64,000 bases of DNA from UBA993 sp964485855 (lineage in GTDB: Bacteria; Bacillota; Dethiobacteria; DTU022): positions 25,566 through 89,565 of the forward strand of contig CAZAKI010000006.1 in assembly GCA_964485855.1 (NCBI GenBank), read 5' to 3'. Shown piece by piece: positions 23,526 through 32,036 of this stretch (positions are counted from its first letter, which is position 1; the number at the start of each line of letters is the position of its first letter). The position numbers were made by a program, and so were the translations under genes. The notes beneath the pieces are model-generated. The model worked only from the letters and a program-made list of their open reading frames with translations, searched no databases and was not told where the DNA came from.

Positions 23526-26500
23526 ATGCCCAAGGTAGAGATCACCATTAACGGGAAAAAAATAATGGCTGAAAAAGGCAGTAACCTGCTTGAAACAGCC
23601 TTGCAGAATGGAATTGATATTCCCCACCTTTGTTATGATCCGCGGATTAAACCGTTTGGATCTTGCCGCCTCTGTTTTGTTGACACTGGTGGACCAAGAG
23701 GACCGGTTGCTGCTTGCGGAACCGTGGTGGAAGAAGGTATGAATGTAGTAACTGATAACGAATCATTGTATGAACTGCGTAAAACTGCTCTGGAACTTTT
23801 ACTTTCAGAACATTGCGGTGATTGTATTGCTCCCTGTCAAGAAGCCTGTCCTGCCCATATCGATATCCAGGGTTACATTGCCCTGCTCGACAGGAAAGAA
23901 TATAAGAAGGCAGCCGATTTAATCAAAGAAAAGATGCCTTTACCTTCAATCTGCGGTCGTGTTTGTCCGCGATTTTGCGAAGATCAATGCAGGAGAAACA
24001 TGATTGATGATCCGGTTAACATCTGCGACCTGAAAAGATTTGCCGGAGATTATGACTTGGAAATGATTGATTCCTACAAAACAGATGCTGCTGCTGATAG
24101 TGGTAAAAAAGTAGCAGTGGTTGGTGGTGGGCCGGCGGGTTTGACTGCTGCGTACTACCTGGCTTTGAAAGGCCACCAGGTGACCTTATATGATCGTGGT
24201 CCAAAGCTTGGCGGAATGTTGCGCTATGGTATCCCTGAATACCGCCTGCCGAAAGCGCTGCTTGACCGGGAGATTAACCTGATAGCCGGACTCTGCCGGG
24301 AGGTCCGCTTGGGAGAAGTATTTGGAAAAGATTTTACCATTGATGATCTAACTGATCAATACGATGCCGTCTTCCTTGGTTTAGGCTGTCAGTCAGCCCA
24401 GGGGATGGGTCTCGAAGGAGAAGATCGGCCTGGTATCCTCAAAGGGATTGATTTTTTACGCTGTGTGGCCGAAGGTAATCCTCCGGTCCTGGGCAAAAAA
24501 GTGGCGGTTGTCGGTGGCGGCAATACGGCAATGGATGCCGCCAGAACAGCGCTTCGTTTAGGGGCAGAAGAAGTTCATTTAATCTACAGGCGCAGCCGCA
24601 ATGAAATGCCGGCAGCCCTCATAGAAATCGAAGAAGCAGAAGAAGAAGGTATTAAATTTGATTACCTGACCAACCCGGTCTCGGTTTTGGGCACCGACTG
24701 TGTTATGGGTGTAGAATGTGTGCAGATGGAGTTGGGTGAACCCGATGAAAGTGGTCGTTGTCGTCCCTTGGCAGTTGAAGGATCAGAGTTCAAACTTGAA
24801 GTCGATAATGTGATCATGGCGATCGGACAAACACTGGATCAGGAAAGTACCTGTTCATGCAATCTCGAGCTAAAAGGAAAAACGATGGCCGCCTGCTCTG
24901 ATACCGGTCAAACTTCTGTTGAAAAAGTATTTGCCGCCGGGGATGCTGTAACCGGTCCGGCTACAGTTGTTGAAGCCGTTGGGGCAGCAAGGAAAACTGC
25001 ACTGGCCATGGACCGATACCTTCAGGGTCAAATGGTTGAATCTGAACCGCACATCTACAATTGCTCGATGGGCCGGCTTGACCAGCTTGATCCCGATGAT
25101 TTTTCTGAATATCCGAAAGAAGAGCGTTTGCCGGTGCACCATCTAGCCCCGGAAGAGCGCAAGAAAAGTTTTGCAGAATATAACCAGGGGTTGAGTGAAG
25201 AAGATGTTGTCAAAGAAACAAAGCGCTGCCTTTCCTGCGGTTGTCAGGATGTTTTTGAGTGTTCCTTACGCCGATTGGCTACTGATCTCAACCTCGATAA
25301 CGAACGGTTGGGGACAGAAAAGAAAAGATATCCCATCAGGAAAGATCACCCCTTTATTGTGCATGATCCCAACAAATGCGTGCTTTGTGCGAACTGTGTC
25401 CGTATTTGCCATGAAGTTCAGGGGGCTAATGCACTCTGCTTGGTTAATCGCGGTTATGATACGCTAGTCAGTCCAACTTTACAGCTGCCTCTAAATGAGA
25501 CTACCTGTGAATCTTGTGGACAGTGTGTATCGGCTTGTCCTACCGGGGCTCTTACCGCAAAAGGCTATTTCTCCAAACCCGGTCCCTGGTTTCCCGATCG
25601 AGTGGTTGAAAGTACCTGCACACGTTGTGGGATCGGCTGCCGCATCGAGTTGAATGTAGTGGCGAACAGGGTAACAGCGATAAATTCTCCTTTGCGTCAG
25701 GATCTAAATGATGGCAATTTGTGTCTTAGAGGTCGATATGAGTCGCTTTTTGCTCAAGACACCGATCGGATCCTGAAACCATTTGTCAATTTTGACGGAC
25801 AAAAAAAACAAGAAATAAAATGGCCGGAAGCATTAGAAAGGGCCGCTTCCGGATTGTTACAGGTTAAAAAAGAATCTGGTCCGGAAAATATTGCTGTTGT
25901 TATCTCATCATCCCTGTGTAACGAAGAGATGATCCTGGCCCAGAAATTAGCTACAGAGCTTATTGGGACAGATCAGTTTTACGCAACGGGGTTACCTTTG
26001 TCAGCAGCAAATAAAAGCATTAAATCTTTGTCTTACAAAAATATTGCTGAAAGCGATTTTATCCTGGTAATTGATGCCGACCTGCCTGAAGATTATCCGA
26101 TTGTGGCTCAAAAAATACGTAAGGCCCTGAGTCAAGATGCAAAACTTGCTTTTATTGGGACGGAAGTAAATCGTTTGTTTAAAGATGCAGATGTTTCTGT
26201 GCTTTACAGCCCGGGGAAACTTAAGGCAATATTAAAAGTGTTGCTGTACTATGAAAGTGGCAAAGAAAAAGTCCTTTCACTCAGTGATGCTGAGATTACT
26301 GCAGCTTTAGCCTCTTTGCCCCAGGATCTTTCTGATAATCCGGCTGTTTTGGTGCAGATAGCCTCTTTATTCTTAAATTCAAACAAGCCGGTAATCGTTG
26401 TTGATGGAGATAAAACCGGCAGCGAAACATATGACCTTTTAGCAGAACTTTACAGACAGGCCGGAAATGATCTTAACCCCGGCATTCTTGCTCTGCACAG

Positions 26501-26954
26501 GGGTGGAAATACTGCAGGTCTGATTGAACTGGGTTTTGCCACAGGACTGGTGGATGAAAATGTTTTAGCTCCTGGTTGCATTAATGATCAGGTAATGGTG
26601 GCAGACCTGTTTAAGCAGATGAAAGGTTTACTGCTGATTGGCGATGAGCCGGCAGCACTGATTGATCTCGCAGCACCAGATAGTTTCATTGTGACGTTAG
26701 CTGCTTATCATCAATCCAAACTGCTCGCTTCCGATCTGGTTTTACCATTGGCCGGCTATTTTGAAACAACCGGAACGGTAGTTAACGCTGAAAGAAGGCT
26801 TTGTGAACTAAGGCCAGCCTATGCGCCGCTTGCGGGGAAAAGCAATTCAACGTTGCTGATTGACTTCGCGACAGCTCTAGGCGGCACCTTGGAACCAGTA
26901 ACAAAAGCTCAGGTTGTCGAAAGAATGAGTCGGCATTTATTTTTTGAAGCCTAA
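23526..26954 (+). CDS. NuoG/GltD/formate-dehydrogenase-like fusion, electron-transfer hub
   Basis: A 1142-residue fusion. Residues 1-80: NuoG-type [2Fe-2S] (C36, C47, C50, C64). 95-175: GltD-type Fe-S domain (HCGDC...). 194-500: FAD/NAD(P) two-dinucleotide fold as in glutamate synthase small subunit and NfnB (VVGGGPAGLTAA, VVGGGNTAMDAA, AAGDAVTGPATVV). 608-680: two [4Fe-4S] motifs (CVLCANCVRIC, CESCGQCVSACP). 698-735: molybdopterin-type [4Fe-4S] (CTRCGIGC, C733). 765-1142: a short molybdopterin-oxidoreductase remnant. The position of the catalytic Cys/Sec of formate dehydrogenases has no cysteine and no in-frame TGA, so this domain is probably structural, as in NuoG. It would join NAD(P), ferredoxin and AOR, with its extra FAD a possible bifurcation site. 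Confidence 0.88.
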   Translation: MPKVEITINGKKIMAEKGSNLLETALQNGIDIPHLCYDPRIKPFGSCRLCFVDTGGPRGPVAACGTVVEEGMNVVTDNESLYELRKTALELLLSEHCGDCIAPCQEACPAHIDIQGYIALLDRKEYKKAADLIKEKMPLPSICGRVCPRFCEDQCRRNMIDDPVNICDLKRFAGDYDLEMIDSYKTDAAADSGKKVAVVGGGPAGLTAAYYLALKGHQVTLYDRGPKLGGMLRYGIPEYRLPKALLDREINLIAGLCREVRLGEVFGKDFTIDDLTDQYDAVFLGLGCQSAQGMGLEGEDRPGILKGIDFLRCVAEGNPPVLGKKVAVVGGGNTAMDAARTALRLGAEEVHLIYRRSRNEMPAALIEIEEAEEEGIKFDYLTNPVSVLGTDCVMGVECVQMELGEPDESGRCRPLAVEGSEFKLEVDNVIMAIGQTLDQESTCSCNLELKGKTMAACSDTGQTSVEKVFAAGDAVTGPATVVEAVGAARKTALAMDRYLQGQMVESEPHIYNCSMGRLDQLDPDDFSEYPKEERLPVHHLAPEERKKSFAEYNQGLSEEDVVKETKRCLSCGCQDVFECSLRRLATDLNLDNERLGTEKKRYPIRKDHPFIVHDPNKCVLCANCVRICHEVQGANALCLVNRGYDTLVSPTLQLPLNETTCESCGQCVSACPTGALTAKGYFSKPGPWFPDRVVESTCTRCGIGCRIELNVVANRVTAINSPLRQDLNDGNLCLRGRYESLFAQDTDRILKPFVNFDGQKKQEIKWPEALERAASGLLQVKKESGPENIAVVISSSLCNEEMILAQKLATELIGTDQFYATGLPLSAANKSIKSLSYKNIAESDFILVIDADLPEDYPIVAQKIRKALSQDAKLAFIGTEVNRLFKDADVSVLYSPGKLKAILKVLLYYESGKEKVLSLSDAEITAALASLPQDLSDNPAVLVQIASLFLNSNKPVIVVDGDKTGSETYDLLAELYRQAGNDLNPGILALHRGGNTAGLIELGFATGLVDENVLAPGCINDQVMVADLFKQMKGLLLIGDEPAALIDLAAPDSFIVTLAAYHQSKLLASDLVLPLAGYFETTGTVVNAERRLCELRPAYAPLAGKSNSTLLIDFATALGGTLEPVTKAQVVERMSRHLFFEA

Positions 26955-27114
26955 TGGTTTGTGTTGTTCTTTTTCAACATTACTTACCGGGAATCAATAC
27001 TAGTCAGCCGGGGAGGTGTGTTCCAAGGCTAGTCTCATCATAAAAAAGGGGATTTAAAAGTAAGAATAATAAAAGTATCATGAAATCTGAAAAACTGAAT
27101 GCGGGAGGATTATT

Positions 27115-28455
27115 ATGTCCACGAAAATCAAAGAGTTTATGAATACTGTGATTGCTAAAAATCCTGGTGAAGTTGAATTTCACCAGGCAGTTGAGGAAGT
27201 TGTTGAAACGATTTATCCCTATATTGAAGATAACCCTAAATACCTGAAGGCAAAAATATTGGAACGTTTGGTAGAACCGGAAAGGATTGTCATGTTTAGG
27301 GTTCCCTGGCTCGACGATAAAGGAGATGTGCAAATTAACCGTGGTTACCGCATTGAGTGGAATAGCGCCATTGGTCCCTATAAAGGTGGTATTCGTTTTC
27401 ATCCCAGCGTTAATTTGAGCATTCTCAAATTTTTAGCTTTTGAACAGGTTTTCAAAAACGCCTTGACAACCTTGCCGATGGGTGGCGGTAAAGGCGGATC
27501 TGATTTTGATCCCAAGGGCAAATCAGACAATGAGATTATGAAATTCTGTCAGAGTTTCATGACAGAACTGAGCAGGCACATTGGTCCGAACACTGATGTC
27601 CCGGCTGGCGATATCGGGGTAGGCGGGCGTGAAATTGGTTACATGTTTGGTCAGTACAAAAGGTTGCGCAATGAGTTTACCGGTGTTTTAACCGGTAAAG
27701 GCCTTAATTGGGGTGGCAGCCTGATCCGGCCTGAAGCAACAGGATATGGATGCGTATATTTTGTAGAAGAGATGTTGAAGACCAAGGGTGACTCTTTACG
27801 CGGTAAAATTTGTGCTGTTTCGGGTGCCGGTAACGTGGCCCAGTATACTATTGAAAAACTACTTGAAATGGGCGCTAAAGTTGTTACCTGCTCCGATTCA
27901 AATGGCTATATCCGGGCGGAGCAAGGTCTGGAAAGAAAAGATCTGGAAAGCGTTTTGAAACTTAAAAATATCAAGCGTGGGCGAGTGAAAGAACTGGTTG
28001 ATGAATTTGCCTGCGAATACTACGAGGATCAAAAACCATGGTCGGTTAAATGCGACATCGCTTTCCCCTGTGCCACACAGAATGAAATTGATGAAAAAGA
28101 TGCCAAGATGCTTGTTGAAAATGGCTGTATTGCCGTTGGCGAAGGAGCGAACATGCCTACGACGCCGGCCGGTGTTGAAGTATTTCAGACAGCGAAAATT
28201 CTGTATGCTCCGGGTAAAGCCTCCAATGCAGGTGGGGTTTCGACTTCCGGCCTGGAGATGACCCAGAATAATATGCGCTTGGCCTGGTCTAGAGAAGAAG
28301 TTGATCAGAAGCTACGTTCTATTATGGTAAGTATACATAACCAGTGTGTTAAATATGGGACACAGGATGACGGCTACGTCGATTATGTCAAGGGAGCTAA
28401 TATCGCCGGTTTTGTGAAAGTAGCCGATGCGATGATTGACCAGGGAATTGTTTAA
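27115..28455 (+). CDS. gdhA: Glutamate dehydrogenase
   Basis: A 446-residue hexameric-type glutamate dehydrogenase, close in length to E. coli GdhA (447). The substrate-lysine region PMGGGKGGSDFDPKGKS, the Rossmann motif SGAGNVAQYT and GANMPTTPAGVE are clear. It interconverts glutamate and 2-oxoglutarate with NAD(P)H; coenzyme preference is not decidable by eye. It lies 160 bp after the AOR-complex fusion gene with no obvious terminator between, so it may extend that operon and recycle the glutamate made by GabT. The ATG has a GGGAGG site, and a strong terminator follows. Confidence 0.96.
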   Translation: MSTKIKEFMNTVIAKNPGEVEFHQAVEEVVETIYPYIEDNPKYLKAKILERLVEPERIVMFRVPWLDDKGDVQINRGYRIEWNSAIGPYKGGIRFHPSVNLSILKFLAFEQVFKNALTTLPMGGGKGGSDFDPKGKSDNEIMKFCQSFMTELSRHIGPNTDVPAGDIGVGGREIGYMFGQYKRLRNEFTGVLTGKGLNWGGSLIRPEATGYGCVYFVEEMLKTKGDSLRGKICAVSGAGNVAQYTIEKLLEMGAKVVTCSDSNGYIRAEQGLERKDLESVLKLKNIKRGRVKELVDEFACEYYEDQKPWSVKCDIAFPCATQNEIDEKDAKMLVENGCIAVGEGANMPTTPAGVEVFQTAKILYAPGKASNAGGVSTSGLEMTQNNMRLAWSREEVDQKLRSIMVSIHNQCVKYGTQDDGYVDYVKGANIAGFVKVADAMIDQGIV

Positions 28456-28480
28456 GTCGATGCCTGTATAGAAAGCAAGT

Positions 28481-28515
28481 AAGGCGCTCTCTTTAATCAG
28501 GGAGCGCCTTTTGTC
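28481..28515 (+). terminator. Terminator after gdhA
   Basis: A 9-bp GC-rich stem AAGGCGCTC / GAGCGCCTT, extendable by one U-G pair, then TTGTCGTCTT. It closes the gabT-to-gdhA transcription unit. Confidence 0.82.
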
Positions 28516-28542
28516 GTCTTATCCCTGGTTAACAATGTTTTT

Positions 28543-28586
28543 TCAAACCTCAAGGTTTGACCTTCTGTTTGCTATTATGTTAATCT
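28543..28586 (+). promoter_or_regulatory. Palindrome and candidate promoter of the double-receiver PPDK_N-like gene
   Basis: A perfect 8-2-8 inverted repeat TCAAACCT-CA-AGGTTTGA (28543-28560) overlaps a TTGACC -35 (28557-28562). At 18 nt follows TAATCT (28581-28586), preceded by an extended -10 TG. The layout suggests an operator over the promoter of the gene at 28660; no regulator can be named. Confidence 0.5.
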
Positions 28587-28659
28587 AAAGCCGTTGGAAA
28601 AGCGGTTTTCGGATTGATGGCGATTTACGCTAAATTAATTATTTTTCTGGTGGGCTAAC

Positions 28660-31626
28660 ATGGATTTAGAACGCTTGAATTATTACTACACAAAATTTAA
28701 ATTTGGCGAAGATAATTTCCACGATCTGATGCAATTCAGAGTTCGGGAAATTTTGCTGATCTCCACCCTCTATGATGCCTATACCTTTGAACAGGAGTCA
28801 AGGTTAAGTCAACAGTTAGTCGGCGAATATCATGAATTAAAATTGACGACTATACCGCGGATCACCAATGTACCCACTGCTGAAGAAGCTCTGGATAAAT
28901 TAAAAGAGCAGCGTTATGATTTGATCATTACTACCATGCGCATTGCCGGTTTGACTGCTTTCGAACTGGGTCGGAAGATCAAAGAACAATACAGTGACAT
29001 CCCGATTTTGCTTTTACTGACTAATAAAGCCGATCTAAGTATTGTATCGGGCAAACAGGGTGAAATGGCTTATTTTGATAATGTTTTTCTCTGGAATGGC
29101 GATTCCAAGCTGATCCTGGCGATGATCAAATACATCGAGGATAAGCAGAATGTCGAATACGATACCCGCAATGGTCTGGTCAGAGTGATCCTGCTGGTGG
29201 AAGACTCGGTTGATTTTTATTCCCTTTATCTGCCGGCACTTTACAAAGAGATTATGTTACAGACCCAAAGGCTAATTTCCGAGGAATTAAATGATGCCCA
29301 AAAGTATTACCGGATGCGAGCCAGACCGAAAGTCCTCTATGCCAGAAATTATGAAGAAGCGATTGCTCTTTACGAGCAATATAAAGAATTTATTCTTTGC
29401 CTGATCTCTGATATTAGCTTTGAAAAAGATGGTGAAATAAATCGGGAGGCCGGAATAGAGCTAATCAAGACAGTCCAGAAGGATAAATGGGAAATACCGG
29501 TTCTCTTACAGTCTTCTGAACCGGCTAACAAAAAAGTAGCTGAATCTTTGCAAGCTAGTTTTATCTGCAAATACTCCCCGAATCTTTTATACGAAGTGAA
29601 AAATTTTATCTGTACGAATTTAGGTTTTGGCGATTTTATTTTTCGTAATGCAGACGGAGAAGAAATTGATCGCGCAACCTCTTTGGCAGACCTGGAAAAG
29701 AAGATTATGTTAGTTCCAAAGGAAACCTTGCTTTATCATAGCAAGAAGAATCATTTTTCGGCCTGGCTGATTGCCCATGGTGAAATCCAGGTGGCGAGAA
29801 AAATACGTCCGGTTAAGAACACTGATTTTGCCGATACTGATCAGCATCGGCAATTTTTGGTTAATGTCTTTAACCAGACCAGGAACCAGCGGCGAAAAGG
29901 CAAGGTAATCGCATTTGAGAAAAATTCACTGGCCACGGAAAATCAGATTATTAAGTTAACCGAAGGTTCGCTTGGGGGTAAAGGTCGGGGAATCGCTTTT
30001 TTTAACAGTTTATTTTCAATTATAAATACAGAACGGGAAGACGATGAAACTGCGATAAAAATCCCGAGGACTTTTATTATTGGCACGGATGAGTACGATT
30101 CTTTTATCGAAGTTAACAAACTACGCAAATTAATGACCTGTGAAAACGATCAATTGATCAAGGAGCAGTTCATTAAAGGAAAACTCACCTCTGAACTAAC
30201 CGCAAAGCTTACCGAACTGCTGCAGGTTATTACCAAACCCCTGGCAGTGAGATCCTCCGGCCTGCTGGAAGATTCGCAGTCCCAGCCTTTTGCCGGGATT
30301 TATGAAACCTACATGCTGCCCAATAATGCGGAGCAATTATCAGCTCGTCTTGAACAGCTAACGCGTGCGATTAAGTTGGTCTATGCATCAGTATATTTAC
30401 AGAACGCTAAAAGCTACATCGAAAGCCTTCGGTATCGGTTGGAAGAAGAAAAAATGGCGGTTGTGATGCAGGAAGTAGTAGGGAAGGAAACGGCGGGGTT
30501 TTATTATCCTCACTTTTCAGGTGTGGCCCAATCGTATAACTTTTATCCCACTTCTTATCTTAAGCATCACGATGGCGTAGCGATGCTTGTTGCCGGCCTC
30601 GGCCATTCAATAGTTGAAGGCGGTAGAACCCACCGGTTTTGCCCCCGTTATCCCGAGATGAACTTTTTTTCGCTTGAAGATCAGATCCGTTACACCCAAA
30701 CAGAAATATTTGCCCTGGATATGCAAAAAGGCAACACCGAGAACGATAAAGTTGAACTTACTACCCTGGCTATGCTGCCAATTGAAACTGTTGAAGAACA
30801 CAAGAATTTGAAACATCTGGCCTCTGCCTGGGATGCAGCAAACAATCGGATCGAAAGCGGACTTGCTACCGAAGGACCGCGGGTAGTTAATTTTGCCAAC
30901 ATTTTACAGTACGAAACTTTCCCCCTGGCAAAGCTTTTGGTTGATATTCTTGGTATCTCTGAAGTTGCCTTTGGAGTACCGGTTGAAATCGAATTTGCAG
31001 TTGATCTGACAAGTAATCAAGCTAGTGGCGAAATGCCTGCGTTTTACTTTTTGCAGGTTCGTCCACTTACGGTTAATACTGGTGAACTTAATATCGATCT
31101 TGATACACTTGGGGCTGAAGCCCTAATCCTATATACAAATGAAGGGATGGGACACGGTGTAGTTGATAACCTTTATGACCTGGTAGTGGTTAATCCTGAG
31201 CACTTTAATAAAACCGAGACCATTAAGATTCAGCAGGAGATAGAATATTTTAATCAAAAACTAAAAAATGAAAACAGACGTTATATTTTGATTGGTCCCG
31301 GGCGTTGGGGTTCCCGCGATCGTAGCTTGGGTGTTCCGGTTAGCTGGGGGCAAATTTCGCAGGCCCAGGTTATTGTGGAAGCCGGTATTAAGGATTTTGA
31401 TATTGAACCATCCCAGGGCACCCATTTTTTCCATAACCTTGTTGCTATGAATATCGGTTATTTTAACATTAATTATCATTCAAAAACCGATTTCATCGAC
31501 TGGGACTGGATCAAGATTCAGAATCGGGATGAAGAAAAGAGCTATACTTTTCACCTCAAAAGTGAACGGCCCTTTGTCGTTAAAATGGATGGTAAAAAAG
31601 GAACTTCAGTGATCATGAAGCCCTGA
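28660..31626 (+). CDS. Double receiver-like / PPDK_N (PEP synthase ATP-grasp) protein
   Basis: A 988-residue protein. Residues about 30-160 form a receiver-like domain whose phospho-acceptor position (near T91-T92) lacks Asp. About 175-325 is a second receiver-like domain with an acidic pair E181-D182, D251 as candidate phospho-site and K304. From about 430 comes the nucleotide-binding domain of pyruvate phosphate dikinase/PEP synthase (LTEGSLGGKGRGIAFF, LAVRSSGLLEDSQSQPF, FYFLQVRPL). The phosphohistidine swivel domain and the PEP-binding barrel are absent. The C-terminus has a conserved-looking GPGRWGSRDRSLGVPV segment. Similar about 990-residue proteins exist in Bacteroidetes without a known role. 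It may be an ATP-dependent phosphotransfer or sensor protein; no function assigned. Confidence 0.8.
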   Translation: MDLERLNYYYTKFKFGEDNFHDLMQFRVREILLISTLYDAYTFEQESRLSQQLVGEYHELKLTTIPRITNVPTAEEALDKLKEQRYDLIITTMRIAGLTAFELGRKIKEQYSDIPILLLLTNKADLSIVSGKQGEMAYFDNVFLWNGDSKLILAMIKYIEDKQNVEYDTRNGLVRVILLVEDSVDFYSLYLPALYKEIMLQTQRLISEELNDAQKYYRMRARPKVLYARNYEEAIALYEQYKEFILCLISDISFEKDGEINREAGIELIKTVQKDKWEIPVLLQSSEPANKKVAESLQASFICKYSPNLLYEVKNFICTNLGFGDFIFRNADGEEIDRATSLADLEKKIMLVPKETLLYHSKKNHFSAWLIAHGEIQVARKIRPVKNTDFADTDQHRQFLVNVFNQTRNQRRKGKVIAFEKNSLATENQIIKLTEGSLGGKGRGIAFFNSLFSIINTEREDDETAIKIPRTFIIGTDEYDSFIEVNKLRKLMTCENDQLIKEQFIKGKLTSELTAKLTELLQVITKPLAVRSSGLLEDSQSQPFAGIYETYMLPNNAEQLSARLEQLTRAIKLVYASVYLQNAKSYIESLRYRLEEEKMAVVMQEVVGKETAGFYYPHFSGVAQSYNFYPTSYLKHHDGVAMLVAGLGHSIVEGGRTHRFCPRYPEMNFFSLEDQIRYTQTEIFALDMQKGNTENDKVELTTLAMLPIETVEEHKNLKHLASAWDAANNRIESGLATEGPRVVNFANILQYETFPLAKLLVDILGISEVAFGVPVEIEFAVDLTSNQASGEMPAFYFLQVRPLTVNTGELNIDLDTLGAEALILYTNEGMGHGVVDNLYDLVVVNPEHFNKTETIKIQQEIEYFNQKLKNENRRYILIGPGRWGSRDRSLGVPVSWGQISQAQVIVEAGIKDFDIEPSQGTHFFHNLVAMNIGYFNINYHSKTDFIDWDWIKIQNRDEEKSYTFHLKSERPFVVKMDGKKGTSVIMKP

Positions 31627-31643
31627 TCGATGGAGTTATTTTG

Positions 31644-31678
31644 ATTATAATAATGATAAGATCGATCATTATAATAAT
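31644..31678. repeat. AT-rich 14-bp inverted repeat before korDABC
   Basis: Arms 31644-31657 and 31665-31678 pair at 13 of 14 positions around a 7-nt loop; the inner 8 bp (ATAATGAT / ATCATTAT) are perfect. It lies 17 nt after the stop of the preceding gene and about 100 bp before korD. It could be a weak terminator or an operator; there is no clean T tract. Confidence 0.45.
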
Positions 31679-31775
31679 TATATTTAAATATCCGGTAGCT
31701 TTTTGTCACTTTCTGTCGGCCGCTGATTAGAATTTAATTTAGTAGTCTTATTGTCCGAGGGAGGGGATTTGACTT

Positions 31776-32036
31776 TTGACCCGAACCAAAGCAAAAGAAT
31801 CCGACGCACTCTTAAACATTAATCACCAGTGGTGTAAAGGGTGCGGCATCTGTATGGCTTTCTGTCCGCGGGAAGCTCTTTTTTTGAATGACAGAGGAAA
31901 AGCGGAAGTAATCAGCGACAAGTGCACGGCCTGCGGTGTGTGTGAGCTGTTCTGCCCGGATTTTGCACTTTCTTTGATTAAGAGGAGGAGTTCAGCAAAT
32001 GCCGGAAACGAAACCGCTTTTAATGCAGGGCAATGA
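31776..32036 (+). CDS. korD: 2-oxoacid:ferredoxin oxidoreductase delta (ferredoxin) subunit
   Basis: An 86-residue 2x[4Fe-4S] ferredoxin subunit with CKGCGICMAFCP and CTACGVCELFCP. It carries electrons from the thiamine active site to free ferredoxin. Start TTG at 31776, 9 nt after GAGGGAGGGG. Its end overlaps korA by 38 bp, so the two are translationally linked. The order D-A-B-C is the common arrangement for 2-oxoglutarate:ferredoxin oxidoreductases in anaerobes. Confidence 0.92.
   Translation: MTRTKAKESDALLNINHQWCKGCGICMAFCPREALFLNDRGKAEVISDKCTACGVCELFCPDFALSLIKRRSSANAGNETAFNAGQ

Noticed and set aside
23526..26954. Active formate dehydrogenase
   Set aside because: The C-terminal molybdopterin-like domain is too short and has neither Cys nor an in-frame TGA (Sec) at the metal-ligand position; the NuoG/GltD features dominate.
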